Shown here: piece after piece, positions 1-8,101 of the stretch
Layout of the letters: each line of letters starts with the position of its first letter
How positions within the stretch are numbered: the first letter of the stretch is position 1
Assembly (NCBI RefSeq): GCF_001404985.1
Contig: NZ_JRLF01000003.1
Span: forward strand, 1-42,290
Direction of reading: 5' to 3'
DNA from: Flavobacterium aquidurense
Lineage (GTDB): Bacteria; Bacteroidota; Bacteroidia; Flavobacteriales; Flavobacteriaceae
DNA length: 42,290 bases
Position numbers and translations under genes: made by a program
Notes under the pieces: generated by a model
Databases searched by the model: none
Told to the model about the DNA's origin: nothing
What the model saw: the letters and a program-made list of their open reading frames with translations, nothing else

Positions 1-91
1 TAGTAATAATACGTACTTCTAACCATGTTCATACAATTTAGTAAAAGATCTAAATCATACTTATGCCTTAATTCTATTATGGTTTGAGCTT
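1..91 (-). CDS. IS3-family transposase OrfB, N-terminal fragment (cut by window edge)
   Basis: Reading the minus strand one base back after the AAAAAG near 89-94 gives an open frame through ELRHKYDLDLLLNCMNMVRS and then TYYY. This is the conserved start of IS150-type OrfB, just before the DDE integrase core. The frame runs off the window at position 1, so the catalytic residues are not visible. Expression by programmed -1 frameshifting from OrfA is inferred from family knowledge and the slippery run. Confidence 0.75.
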
Positions 92-610
92 TTTGTTTTG
101 ATTGGCTTGCTCGGCTTGAACTAAGGCGTTGAACTTTTTTAGAATTTCGTTCTCAGCGCGCAGGTACTCTAACTCCTTTAAGAGTTCCTCTTCCCTGGTT
201 AAAGGTTTGTCTGTTTTTCGTTGCTTTCTCTTAAAATTCATAACTGCTGGTCTACCACGTGATTTAAGTTCTAAACCTGCCAAATCATCTTTTGCATATT
301 TTCTTTGCCAGCTTATTATGGTTGACTGCGCTGGAATTTTGAAAATCAAGCAGGCTTCATCCAAAGATAAAGACTTATTTTCAATGGTTTGTATCACTTT
401 TAATTTAAAGTCTGCAGTATAAACTTTATTTTTTTGCCTTGGTAAAAGACCTTCAATTCCAAATTCATTATAGCGGCTAATCCAGCATGTAAGGTTGCTT
501 TCGGCTATGTTGTTTGCTCTAGCTGTGCCTTTAACCGAGTTATGTCTTTTTATAACTTCTTCTACACAACGAAGTTTAAATTCACAATTGTACTTGACTT
601 TTCTTTCCAT
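77..610 (-). CDS. IS3-family transposase OrfA
   Basis: A 177-residue DNA-binding subunit of an IS150-type transposase. Two helix-turn-helix units of the HTH_28 type lie at about residues 7-55 and 60-115, followed by a basic RGRPA stretch near residue 118 and a leucine-zipper-like helix (EEELLKELEYLRAENEILKK) near residues 139-158. In this group OrfA binds the terminal repeats and OrfB joins it by a -1 frameshift. An A-rich slip site (AAC AAA AAG) lies eight codons or fewer before the stop, and the -1 frame stays open beyond it. The gene starts 43 bases inside the terminal repeat, as expected for the first gene of the element. Confidence 0.9.
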   Translation of the reverse strand: MERKVKYNCEFKLRCVEEVIKRHNSVKGTARANNIAESNLTCWISRYNEFGIEGLLPRQKNKVYTADFKLKVIQTIENKSLSLDEACLIFKIPAQSTIISWQRKYAKDDLAGLELKSRGRPAVMNFKRKQRKTDKPLTREEELLKELEYLRAENEILKKFNALVQAEQANQNKKLKP

Positions 611-726
611 AAAAATGCCCCCAAATAGTGTCTAACTTTTTGGGGGCAGTTCATTTTGAGACAGCCCTTTTTCAATTTTTAAATTAAGTCTTTATTCTTT
701 ACTCTATTTTCTATTACCTAAGTAAT

Positions 727-1989
727 TTACTCTTTCTCTAAAACTCTTTTTGCTAATTTCCCAACTGTCAGTCCTTGCACTACAATTGAAAACAGTACTA
801 CAATATAGGTTACTTCAAGCAGTAGGTTTTTATATTCTCCTTCGGGCATTGAAAGTACTAATGCAATAGACACTCCACCACGAATTCCTCCCCAAACCAA
901 AACCATCAAAGAACCTTTACTATAGGCAGATTTTATACCGAAAATTTTAAATATGTCGAAGAATTTCCAGGGCAAAACGATAGAAGCAATTCTAGAAAAC
1001 AATACTATAAAAATAGCGACACAACCCGTTAGCAATTGTTTATTCAAGTCTGGTAACAATAAAAGTTCAAAGCCAATAAATAAAAATAAAATAGCATTTA
1101 GTATCTCATCAATAAGTTCCCAGAATTTACCTAAATAATCTTGAGTCACTTCGCTCATCGCAACTTTTTTGCCATAATTTCCAATAATCAATCCAGCAAC
1201 AACCATTGCCAACGGACTCGATACGTGTAAACTTTGAGCAATTAGAAATCCTCCCATTACAATAGAAAGTGTTATGAGTACGGAAACTTTATAATCATCG
1301 ATTTTTTTCATAACTCTCGATGCTGTATATCCTAAAACAGCTCCTAATAAAAGTCCGCCTATTCCTTCTTTTGCAAATAACCAGGCAATAGAACCAAAAG
1401 TCATATCGAATGCCGGATCAGTTGCCATTTTTAAAACAACTGCAAACATAACAACTGCTACACCATCATTAAACAAAGATTCACCAACAATTTTGGTTTC
1501 TATTCTTTTAGGAACTTTTGCTTGTTTTAAAACACCAAGTACCACAATTGGATCAGTTGGAGATATTAAGGTTCCAAAAACCAAACAAAATATATAAGGG
1601 ATTTTTATTCCTAAAATTGGGGCAATATAATAAAGCAGTATAGAAATGATTAATGCTGATAATACTACACTAACCGTAGAATAAATCATAATGGGAACTT
1701 TTTGTTCTTTAAGATCTGACATATTCACATGCAATGCTCCTGCGAATAAAAGAAAATTTAACATCGCTCCCATTAGGATTTCATTGAAGTCAAATTCTTT
1801 TATCAGTTCAAAAAAATGTTTTGTAGTAGCAGGAAAATAAGAATCTCCTAAAAGACGAATTCCAACCGAAACTAACATTGCAATAATCATGATTCCGATA
1901 GTTCCCGGAAGTTTTAAAAATCTTAGATTTAAATAGGCGAAGAAAGAGGCCAATACAATTAGTATTGAAAAAGTGTAATATAATTCCAT
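727..1989 (-). CDS. Na+/H+ antiporter, CPA1/NhaP type
   Basis: An inner-membrane cation:proton antiporter with about 12 hydrophobic segments over 420 residues. The signature GTLISPTDPIVVLGVL, and the downstream GESLFNDGVAVVMF with its paired acidic residues, are the ion-binding core of the CPA1 (Na_H_Exchanger) family. VWGGIRGGVSIAL near the C-terminus is another family motif. There is no long cytoplasmic regulatory tail. The ATG at 1989 (MELYYTF) is preferred over an in-frame ATG at 2022, because a consensus promoter lies at 2006-2035, inside the longer version. It is a single gene, unrelated to the cluster upstream, and probably serves Na+ or pH homeostasis. Confidence 0.9.
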   Translation of the reverse strand: MELYYTFSILIVLASFFAYLNLRFLKLPGTIGIMIIAMLVSVGIRLLGDSYFPATTKHFFELIKEFDFNEILMGAMLNFLLFAGALHVNMSDLKEQKVPIMIYSTVSVVLSALIISILLYYIAPILGIKIPYIFCLVFGTLISPTDPIVVLGVLKQAKVPKRIETKIVGESLFNDGVAVVMFAVVLKMATDPAFDMTFGSIAWLFAKEGIGGLLLGAVLGYTASRVMKKIDDYKVSVLITLSIVMGGFLIAQSLHVSSPLAMVVAGLIIGNYGKKVAMSEVTQDYLGKFWELIDEILNAILFLFIGFELLLLPDLNKQLLTGCVAIFIVLFSRIASIVLPWKFFDIFKIFGIKSAYSKGSLMVLVWGGIRGGVSIALVLSMPEGEYKNLLLEVTYIVVLFSIVVQGLTVGKLAKRVLEKE

Positions 1990-2005
1990 AAAAAAGTGAT
2001 TTTTA

Positions 2006-2035
2006 CAAAAATATATTTCCATTATCTAATACAAA
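2006..2035 (-). promoter_or_regulatory. Bacteroidota promoter for the antiporter gene
   Basis: On the minus strand a TTTG at 2035-2032 is followed after 18 bases by TATTTTTG at 2013-2006, which matches the Bacteroidota -33/-7 consensus (TTTG, TAnnTTTG). Transcription would start near 2000, about ten bases before the ATG at 1989. This position argues against the upstream start codon at 2022. Confidence 0.7.
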
Positions 2036-2039
2036 ATTT

Positions 2040-2173
2040 CATTTCCTAAATTAACATAACTTTACAATTCTTAAAAAATAGATTTTAAACAATTCCGGAA
2101 ACTCATATAAGATCTTAAAAACATGAAGTTCGAGAAGCAAAAACTTATATTTGCCTCATTTTTTTCAAAACTT
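2040..2173. other. Intergenic region with a stray plus-strand -7 box
   Basis: No gene is evident. A perfect TATATTTG at 2146-2153 on the plus strand reads toward the 3' end of the interrupted gene at 2174-2923, but no -33 TTTG sits at the proper distance. It may be chance in AT-rich DNA or an antisense start. Confidence 0.3.
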
Positions 2174-2923
2174 TTAATCATTGTGACTTAATGCAGAAAC
2201 AAGCAATTTTTTTAGATCTGTACCATGTGGATATGGATGTCCCCATACTTGTTTATTTGCATTCCATCCCTTATTGATATCATGTTAAACTGTTCGGGAA
2301 TTATCTTTGCTATCCGTTAAGTCAATTAGTATACCTCTATTTTCAGACTTAAGTATCACGGTATTATTTTGAATATCATTACTACTAAACATCAAAAATA
2401 TTTTATTAGCTGGAGTGACATCAATAGCTTGTCCTCCAAAAGTTTTAAAAACACTACTGCCATAATATTTGCGATCATTATTACTGTAAACACAAATTCC
2501 GGTAGCATATTCGCTATCAGAATCGTTTTGAATTAATACTGTATCGAAAATATTAGAGTTTTCCGTATCAATTAAAACCTCACCATAATCCTTAATTAGC
2601 ATGCGTTGTTTGAGCTCTATTTTATAATTAGAACCTGCTATACTTTTAAGTCTGGATAAAGAGTCAGACAAAATAGGTTCCGGCTGAGGAAAATAAATTA
2701 CATTATCTGGCATAATAACACTCGTAGACGCATAACTGCTCAGACTATATTCCCACTCTATTAAAACAGATTTCATGAATCTTTTTGTAACATTCCAACA
2801 CAAAGGCCTAAACAATGAAGGATTTTTAGACTTACAGGCAAGAAAGCAGCATAAAGTATAATTTTCCATGTTTAATGCCTCTACAGTTTCCTGAGAAAAA
2901 TTTATTATTACTGAATTCTTCAT
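2174..2923 (-). pseudogene. Paralogue of the 236-aa neighbour, interrupted by an in-frame TAA
   Basis: Translation from 2923 gives 212 residues and stops at TAA (2287-2285). The same frame continues for 36 more codons to a TAA at 2176-2174. The extension (HDINKGWNANKQVWG, then TDLKKLL) aligns with the C-terminus of the upstream neighbour (YNVNDGWSGDGGPW, then TDLKKLL). The segments SRTV-stop-HDINKGW and SRTLNYNVNDGW line up with no gap. Similarity covers the whole length (INLSPEDV/INFSQETV near the start, IALIFSTEQI/IFLMFSSNDI near residue 180). The gene therefore looks like a 249-codon member with a nonsense codon, or is read through. No signal peptide or membrane segment is seen. The function is unknown to me. 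Confidence 0.8.
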
Positions 2924-2972
2924 CTGTTTTTAATTGAAATGTGCCTCTTCAAATTTTGATTGCCATTATTTA

Positions 2973-3013
2973 ATAAAAAATTACTCTTCATTAGATTTTA
3001 ACGAAGAGTAATT
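2973..3013 (-). terminator. Rho-independent terminator after the 236-aa gene
   Basis: AATTACTCTTC at 2979-2989 pairs perfectly with GAAGAGTAATT at 3003-3013 (11 bp, 13-base loop). On the minus strand the stem is followed by TTTTTTATT. It separates the 236-aa gene from the interrupted paralogue downstream. Confidence 0.8.
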
Positions 3014-3029
3014 AAATTAGATGTTTTTA

Positions 3030-3740
3030 TTATACAAATTTTTCGCTAAGTGCTAATTCTTCTCTGCTTGCGTTTTCGATTAACAACTTTTTTAAATCTG
3101 TAAATGCATTAAAATTTTTCAACCATGGACCTCCATCTCCGCTCCAGCCATCATTTACATTATAATTAAGAGTACGCGAATTAACATTTTTAAGGTTAAT
3201 ATATGCGCCTGAAGACATTGCTTTAGTTACTATCGTACCAACTTCTATTTGTTCAGTAGAAAAAATCAATGCGATTTTTGGAAGAGGAGTAATAATTCTT
3301 GAAGATCCTGAACCTAAAATTGGAAATGCACATATGATACCCGGTTTACCATTTACAGTTTGACTAACGCCAACTGTAAATCGATGACTATCCAGATTAA
3401 TAAAAGAGATGGCACCATCAAATCCATCTGTACTAACATTTAAGTTACCGGATCCTTTATCAATAGTTATTAGATGTCCCAAATCAGCTTGTACGCTATT
3501 AATGGCATCAATTCTAATATTAGGAGTCACTGAAGTGAGTGAGTTATAAGCTTCAAACTCATCTTGCCATGTAATCTTTACTGATCCCAGTATTCTTTCA
3601 GCAGGAAGATTAAACCAAACAGCAGGAGAACCGTCGCCTGAAGCTGTTACTGATTTAAAGCCATAAAGAGAATATCCTTCACTTTTTAAAATTCTTACAT
3701 CCTCCGGACTAAGATTAATTGTTGTTGTAAAAGTTGCCAT
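3030..3740 (-). CDS. Uncharacterised beta-rich protein, lectin-like pattern
   Basis: A 236-residue soluble protein with no signal peptide, no cysteine pairs and no membrane segment. Alternating hydrophobic residues and many S, T, N and G suggest a beta-sandwich. Recognisable blocks are NLSPEDVRIL (10-19), VWFNLPAERI (41-50), VKITWQDEFEAYNS (about 54-67), IALIFSTEQIEVGTIV (about 158-173), and a C-terminal NVNDGWSGDGGPW with TDLKKLL. The interrupted gene downstream is a paralogue. I cannot name the family; a carbohydrate- or surface-binding role is inferred only from the lectin domain encoded in the same cluster. The start is preceded by a structured leader motif also found before the DUF1842-like gene. 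Confidence 0.8.
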   Translation of the reverse strand: MATFTTTINLSPEDVRILKSEGYSLYGFKSVTASGDGSPAVWFNLPAERILGSVKITWQDEFEAYNSLTSVTPNIRIDAINSVQADLGHLITIDKGSGNLNVSTDGFDGAISFINLDSHRFTVGVSQTVNGKPGIICAFPILGSGSSRIITPLPKIALIFSTEQIEVGTIVTKAMSSGAYINLKNVNSRTLNYNVNDGWSGDGGPWLKNFNAFTDLKKLLIENASREELALSEKFV

Positions 3741-3760
3741 AATTTATTTATTTGTTTGTT

Positions 3761-3814
3761 GGCCCTACTCGTGAGGCTTTTCGGGTTTCGCCCAGTATTA
3801 TTTCCTGAATACTG
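3761..3814 (-). promoter_or_regulatory. Structured leader motif, copy A
   Basis: On the minus strand, a hairpin (CAGTATT/AATACTG, 3793-3814) is followed by a small GGC/GCC stem with a loop ending CCGAAAA, then CTCACGAGTAGG. The conserved block ends 23 bases before the ATG at 3740. A second copy with the same order and spacing precedes the gene at 5859. It could be a cis-regulatory RNA or a translation-enhancing element; it matches no riboswitch class I know. Confidence 0.55.
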
Positions 3815-3827
3815 ACAGTTTATTTCT

Positions 3828-5300
3828 TTATTTATTATCCCTTACAAACTCATCAAACTGTTTAAGTTTTAGTGTTTTTGTTTCTTCAATACGGTTTGTT
3901 TTTACATTTGTTTTACTTAGCAATTTAGGTTTTGTAATTACTAAATAAGACTCAAAGACATGGCTTAAATACAGTGGAGATCTGCCATCGCCACGTTTTT
4001 TATCAAAATTTTTAGATTGATGGCATGTAAAACAATTCACCAGATTACCAGCATTGATTTCGTGTATACTATCCTTAAAAGTTTGCGTATAAGTTTCCAT
4101 TGTAATGTTGGCTAAATTGGAAGAACCCCTTGCCAATGCGCCTGGCAGAACACTTGAAATTTTATTTGTTACAATTGTTTTTGCCTGCTCTTCGGGAGAT
4201 AATCCATCTGTGTCGAGCCAAATAGAACCGTTATAAAAATAATTCCTAAAAACATCTTTCAATTTGCCCGTTACACACTTATTGATTGTATCAATGTTAT
4301 CAAAATTAGCAGGCTCTGATTGGCTCGTTTCCATAAATTTATCAGTACCTAAAACCTTTGGAACTCCGTATTCATAAAGAACAAAAGCTTTGTTTTGAAG
4401 AAATGGTTTTTTCGTGACAGTATCCCAGGTTATAGCCTGTAATCCTGAAGTTTTTCCTTTTTCATACAATAACTTCTCAGTTGTTGATGTAGCATTATTA
4501 TTTTTCCAGTCATAAACGGGAGCCATATCTTTATGTTCAAAAGTTGCCCAGATAAATTCAGGATGGTTTTTTACCACGCCTACAACATGAATCCCTAATA
4601 ATGCCATTGTTTTGATTACATATTTTCCGTTCTTATTTTTAACAGCTGCTTTAGTGGTAAAATAATCCGCACGTTTTTCTTTAGCAATTGCATCAATATT
4701 GATCCATGAAACTTTTAGTTCAAGTGAACCAACAGGAAATGTCTCCAGATTAGAATAAGGAGTTTTTCCGCTATTGATATAAGATGCTGCCAAAACAGCT
4801 TTATCCATAAACGTATTATTAATATGAATCGAATAAAATACCGTATCACCAACACTTTTTCCCGAATTAACTTTTGGATTAGAAACCAAAACGCCTTCAG
4901 GGCCAGCCTGATTATAAGAACTTAAAACTAGTTTTAAACCCAATTGCGGATTTACGCGTTCCATTTCAGGGCTTACCACAGTAAGAGAATCTAAAAACAA
5001 AGGATTTCCGCTTGGCAATGGTTTTGTGAGCCATAAAAATTTTTGCCACGACCATTGATGAAAAATACAGTTTGTAGTGCTTTTGCTGTCAAACGGACTT
5101 CCATCACCTTCTGCTGGTGGCGGAGTTTGTTCATGAGGAAACCAGTTTTCTTCACAATTACAAGCTGCAGATGTGCTGGCATATGTAGAGAATACTCCTT
5201 CTTTTTCTGTTCCGGTATTTCTGTTAAAAAGAAATAACCAAAGACCAACTGCTATTACAACCAGAAGCAGCAGTGTAATAACAACATATTTTTTTTTCAT
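3828..5300 (-). CDS. Membrane-anchored protein with one haem-c motif (CFTCH)
   Basis: A 490-residue protein with a single N-terminal membrane anchor (residues 4-26), the rest probably periplasmic or surface-exposed. Near the anchor are Cys47 and Cys49 (CNC) and Cys78. A single haem-binding CFTCH occupies residues 423-427. Middle-region blocks such as FPVGSLELKVSW, HVVGVVKNHPEFIWATFEHKD and GSIWLDTDGLSPEEQA look strongly conserved in character, but I cannot assign them to a named domain. The protein resembles large cytochrome-c-like proteins in other bacteria rather than a simple electron carrier. It lies between the DUF1842-like gene and the lectin-like gene. A redox or oxygenase-type role is inference from the haem motif only. 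Confidence 0.75.
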   Translation of the reverse strand: MKKKYVVITLLLLVVIAVGLWLFLFNRNTGTEKEGVFSTYASTSAACNCEENWFPHEQTPPPAEGDGSPFDSKSTTNCIFHQWSWQKFLWLTKPLPSGNPLFLDSLTVVSPEMERVNPQLGLKLVLSSYNQAGPEGVLVSNPKVNSGKSVGDTVFYSIHINNTFMDKAVLAASYINSGKTPYSNLETFPVGSLELKVSWINIDAIAKEKRADYFTTKAAVKNKNGKYVIKTMALLGIHVVGVVKNHPEFIWATFEHKDMAPVYDWKNNNATSTTEKLLYEKGKTSGLQAITWDTVTKKPFLQNKAFVLYEYGVPKVLGTDKFMETSQSEPANFDNIDTINKCVTGKLKDVFRNYFYNGSIWLDTDGLSPEEQAKTIVTNKISSVLPGALARGSSNLANITMETYTQTFKDSIHEINAGNLVNCFTCHQSKNFDKKRGDGRSPLYLSHVFESYLVITKPKLLSKTNVKTNRIEETKTLKLKQFDEFVRDNK

Positions 5301-5345
5301 TTTCTATAGGTTTAGTACGTTTTTAGGAAAAAAATATTTTTGAAT

Positions 5346-5381
5346 TAATAAAAAAGATCGCCTGCAACCAGGCGATCTTTT
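5346..5381 (-). terminator. Strong terminator hairpin between cluster genes
   Basis: AAAAGATCGCCTG (5352-5364) pairs perfectly with CAGGCGATCTTTT (5369-5381) over 13 bp with a CAAC loop. It is flanked by A and T runs, so it could act on both strands. It lies after the DUF1842-like gene and before the cytochrome-like gene, so transcription of the latter may be attenuated or start afresh. Confidence 0.85.
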
Positions 5382-5445
5382 AAATCAAAACTCTTATCGA
5401 GTCAGGAAATTTTTTATTATCCTGTTGAATTGTTTGGGGAGAATT

Positions 5446-5859
5446 TTAGTTTTGAGCTAACTCTAAGTTTTTAGCTGCTGCAACTGGTACATTTTCGATA
5501 TTATGTTGGTAATATGAAAAACCTCCAGTTCCGTTCCATGCATTATCAATTGCTAAGTGAGCATCGAAATTGGCTAAAAAAGAACCAATTGCAGGAGGAG
5601 GAACGCTATGAACATATTGTCCCTGAAGACTAACTACCTGAGTAACATGTCCTATTCCTGTTGCATATATTCTTCCTGTTACAGGAACAACAATATGGCT
5701 ATCAGGACCTTGTATAGCCTGAGTAATTACTACCGTACCAGAAACAGAATGTTGTGATGGTACAACTACTAAACTAAATGTTGCGATTGGAGCACCTGGT
5801 GTTCCTACATTTCCAATTGTGCCTTTTGCTAAATAAGCACCTGCTAATAAATCTGACAT
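5446..5859 (-). CDS. DUF1842-like protein
   Basis: A 137-residue protein without signal peptide or membrane segment. The pattern GTPGAPIATFSLVVVPSQHS, VSGTVVITQAI, VPVTGRIYATG, then SFLANFDAHLAIDNAWNGTGGFSY and ENVPV agrees with my recollection of DUF1842, a roughly 110-residue beta-rich domain of unknown function. The tail (about 116-137) is extra. The W-x-G-x-GG element near the end faintly resembles the C-terminal motif of the 236-aa neighbour. The gene follows the lectin-domain gene after a 123-base gap that holds a leader motif, and it ends before a strong terminator, which suggests that the two are co-transcribed. Confidence 0.7.
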   Translation of the reverse strand: MSDLLAGAYLAKGTIGNVGTPGAPIATFSLVVVPSQHSVSGTVVITQAIQGPDSHIVVPVTGRIYATGIGHVTQVVSLQGQYVHSVPPPAIGSFLANFDAHLAIDNAWNGTGGFSYYQHNIENVPVAAAKNLELAQN

Positions 5860-5880
5860 AATTTTTTTGATTTAGGTTTT

Positions 5881-5938
5881 CCTACTCATAAGGCTTTTCG
5901 GTGACGCCTCGTTTTTTTAAGTGGTTTCTGCTCCACTT
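5881..5938 (-). promoter_or_regulatory. Structured leader motif, copy B
   Basis: The order on the minus strand matches copy A: a hairpin (AAGTGG/CCACTT, 5919-5938), then an AGGC/GCCT stem with a loop ending CCGAAAA, then CTTATGAGTAGG. The block ends 21 bases before the ATG at 5859. Hairpin sequences differ between copies while pairing is kept, and the single-stranded blocks CCGAAAAGCCT and GAGTAGG are conserved. Confidence 0.55.
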
Positions 5939-5982
5939 TTTATTTTTAAGCTTTTATGATTATAGTATCCTAATGATAAAGT

Positions 5983-7761
5983 TTAGAATCCAACGGTTAT
6001 CTGTACGGTTATAGAACCAATATTATCTGCTAAACCGGCACCATATTCTCCGGTTAAATCATCGTTAATGCATAATTCCAATTTTCCAACAAGCCCCACT
6101 GGCGTAGTAGCTCCCATACCTATTAAAAAAACAGTATCCCCAACTTTACCTATAAGAGCACCTTCGTTTTCGTTGGGCATTGTATAACCAGGTTTTGCAT
6201 TGATATAGGTTGGATTTCCATTAGCATTGTATAACTGACCATAATTATCATTTGGGTTTGCTGTCCATAAACCTTTTAAATAAGAAATGCTTGCAACTGT
6301 ACTCGCATTAATTCTAATGCCCGTATCAAGCCATGGATAACTAGGATTAGGATTTTCCGGAGTATTGGCAGCGGGCTTGGCAGCAACTTCAAAATCAGCC
6401 GGTGGAACTGCAAAATTGCAAGGCGGTATTGGCGTTGTGAATTCTTCATAATCAAAATAATCTGCTAAGGCAAGGCTAGTTCCCAAACCTACGCCTGATT
6501 GTGATTGCATAAAGGTCACCGGTCTGCTGCTGCTTCCGCTTGCATTGAGAGGACTATACCAAGTCCATAAATAAGTAGAATCAGGATAGTTATTTCCGGA
6601 AGGCGGGAAAAGTACTCCTAAAACAGTAACCGGATTATTTGGGCAAAGCACAGGATTATTCAAAATAGTCGCCTGAACACTACCCCCTACCGCAGGTATC
6701 TGAACCCAATTTGGTGCTTCCTGAGGAAACGGAAAGTTTGCGAAACCAAGACATTTAGTTATTTCATCTCCTGAATAATTTATTATAAAACCGGCGCGAC
6801 TGTTTGGCGGAGGAGTCATTCCTAAAGGAGATGGTCCGGTAAGAAGTGCCACTTGCGAGGTAAATGGATCATTTGGACCTATTTTATTATAGGTGTTTTT
6901 CATCAGAGTACTTTGACTTCTGTCTGAAGAAACTTTATATTGATCATCAGCTGCCCAATTATATAAAACTCTTGTAGGCAACGGATTGAATTGTTCATTA
7001 ACTGGCGTCATAAAAACAGTCATTCCAAAATTTGTATTCCATTCAAACAATTCATAATTGTTTGGATTACCAAAAGAAAAACCATCAATAACAGGATCTA
7101 TTAAAGGTGAACTTAAAGGATTACCTGATAATCCCTGAAAAGAAGAAAAATAGCTAAAAGAAAACATTTGAAAAAGTGCCAGTTGATTCACATCTCCCAT
7201 TATAGGAGAAGCAACAGGACCTTGACCAAACATAAGACGCACCGGTAAATTAGATACACTATCAAACCACATCCATGTAGCGGGTGCCGGAGTGCTGCTG
7301 CCAACCGGAATTTTCCACCAGTTCACTTGTTGTGCTTCCATCCAGTTTAAGTAGCTGGTTCCGGCACAAGTGGCATTACCACTTTCATTCCCAAACCAAT
7401 TTGTACCAGGAACTGTCCAGCCCATATCTACAGGTACAAAATTAATTCCGTCTGTAGATACTGTCGTTTGTGACGGAGTTATATTATACCACCATCTTCT
7501 TCCTGAACTTCCTACCAGTAAAGCATTTAATCCAATTCCTGCTGCATAGTAAACTGTCGCAATGCAAATTTCAAAAAAGGGGCTCGCTTTATCTGCATCA
7601 GTACTGTTACTTTGAACAGGACTAAAAGGATGAAGTAAACAAGTACATTCCCAATATTGTGGCAATATTGGCTGAGAGCCTGTGAAAGACTCCAAAACTG
7701 GATATTGTGATTCTGATATAGGATCAACACATGCTGTAGAAGGAGAAGATAAGTCTTTCAT
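5983..7761 (-). CDS. Large protein with C-terminal LecA/PA-IL-like lectin domain
   Basis: A 592-residue protein with no signal peptide or membrane segment. Residues 475-592 match the PA-IL (LecA) galactophilic lectin pattern: WLDTGIRI, LKGLW, NENEGALIGKVGDTVFLIG, GKLELCINDD, then DNIGSITVQITV. In LecA the Asp of the strand and the Asn pair of the following loop bind calcium and sugar; here NDD (566-568) and DN (579-580) sit at the corresponding places. Residues 1-470 are rich in W, Y, P and N and are not recognised. It is the first gene of the cluster, so it may be its main product. How it leaves the cell is unclear. Confidence 0.75.
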   Translation of the reverse strand: MKDLSSPSTACVDPISESQYPVLESFTGSQPILPQYWECTCLLHPFSPVQSNSTDADKASPFFEICIATVYYAAGIGLNALLVGSSGRRWWYNITPSQTTVSTDGINFVPVDMGWTVPGTNWFGNESGNATCAGTSYLNWMEAQQVNWWKIPVGSSTPAPATWMWFDSVSNLPVRLMFGQGPVASPIMGDVNQLALFQMFSFSYFSSFQGLSGNPLSSPLIDPVIDGFSFGNPNNYELFEWNTNFGMTVFMTPVNEQFNPLPTRVLYNWAADDQYKVSSDRSQSTLMKNTYNKIGPNDPFTSQVALLTGPSPLGMTPPPNSRAGFIINYSGDEITKCLGFANFPFPQEAPNWVQIPAVGGSVQATILNNPVLCPNNPVTVLGVLFPPSGNNYPDSTYLWTWYSPLNASGSSSRPVTFMQSQSGVGLGTSLALADYFDYEEFTTPIPPCNFAVPPADFEVAAKPAANTPENPNPSYPWLDTGIRINASTVASISYLKGLWTANPNDNYGQLYNANGNPTYINAKPGYTMPNENEGALIGKVGDTVFLIGMGATTPVGLVGKLELCINDDLTGEYGAGLADNIGSITVQITVGF

Positions 7762-8054
7762 GAGATTAAGTTTTTAAGTTATTTTTTGAGGTTTGTTTTT
7801 TAGTTTGTTTTTTAAGAATAAAACTCAAACATTTGTTTTACAATACATTATACAAAATATAAAAGATGTATTAAATAAGATATTCGGTTTATTTCTATTT
7901 CAAAACTATATCAAATACAAAGTGGTTTTGAATAAAATGTTATAGAAGAGAAATTTTTAGGTATGAATGAGATAATGAATGACACAGAATAATTTTGCAG
8001 GTATAAACACCTGTTTTCATATCGTTTTTAATCAATTAATAAAAACGACATAAC

Positions 8055-8080
8055 AAACTTTCATTTATTTTTGAAAGTTT
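8055..8080. promoter_or_regulatory. Operator 1 of the GbsR-type regulator
   Basis: AAACTTTCA (8055-8063) and TGAAAGTTT (8072-8080) form a perfect 9-bp inverted repeat with an 8-base spacer. The right arm overlaps the -33 TTTG at 8070-8073, as expected for autorepression. The same repeat with the same spacer recurs at 8637-8660 before the second gene. Confidence 0.7.
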
Positions 8081-8101
8081 AAAAACTTTTACTTACATTT
8101 G
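8070..8101 (+). promoter_or_regulatory. Promoter of the GbsR-type regulator operon
   Basis: TTTG at 8070-8073 and TACATTTG at 8094-8101, 20 bases apart, fit the Bacteroidota consensus. The start codon at 8106 follows the -7 box by only four bases, so the predicted transcript would begin at or next to the ATG. Confidence 0.65.

Larger units (their letters stand above)
1..653 (-). mobile_element. IS3-family (IS150-type) insertion sequence, partial
   Basis: The segment has orfA, the beginning of orfB in the -1 frame, and an outer terminal repeat reading TGAACTGCCCCCAAAAAGTT on the minus strand from about 653 inward. IS3 elements begin with TG and carry G/C-rich inner repeats of this kind. The rest of orfB and the other terminal repeat lie beyond position 1. 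The target duplication cannot be checked because only one end is visible. Nothing in the visible part is broken, so the element may be intact. Confidence 0.85.
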
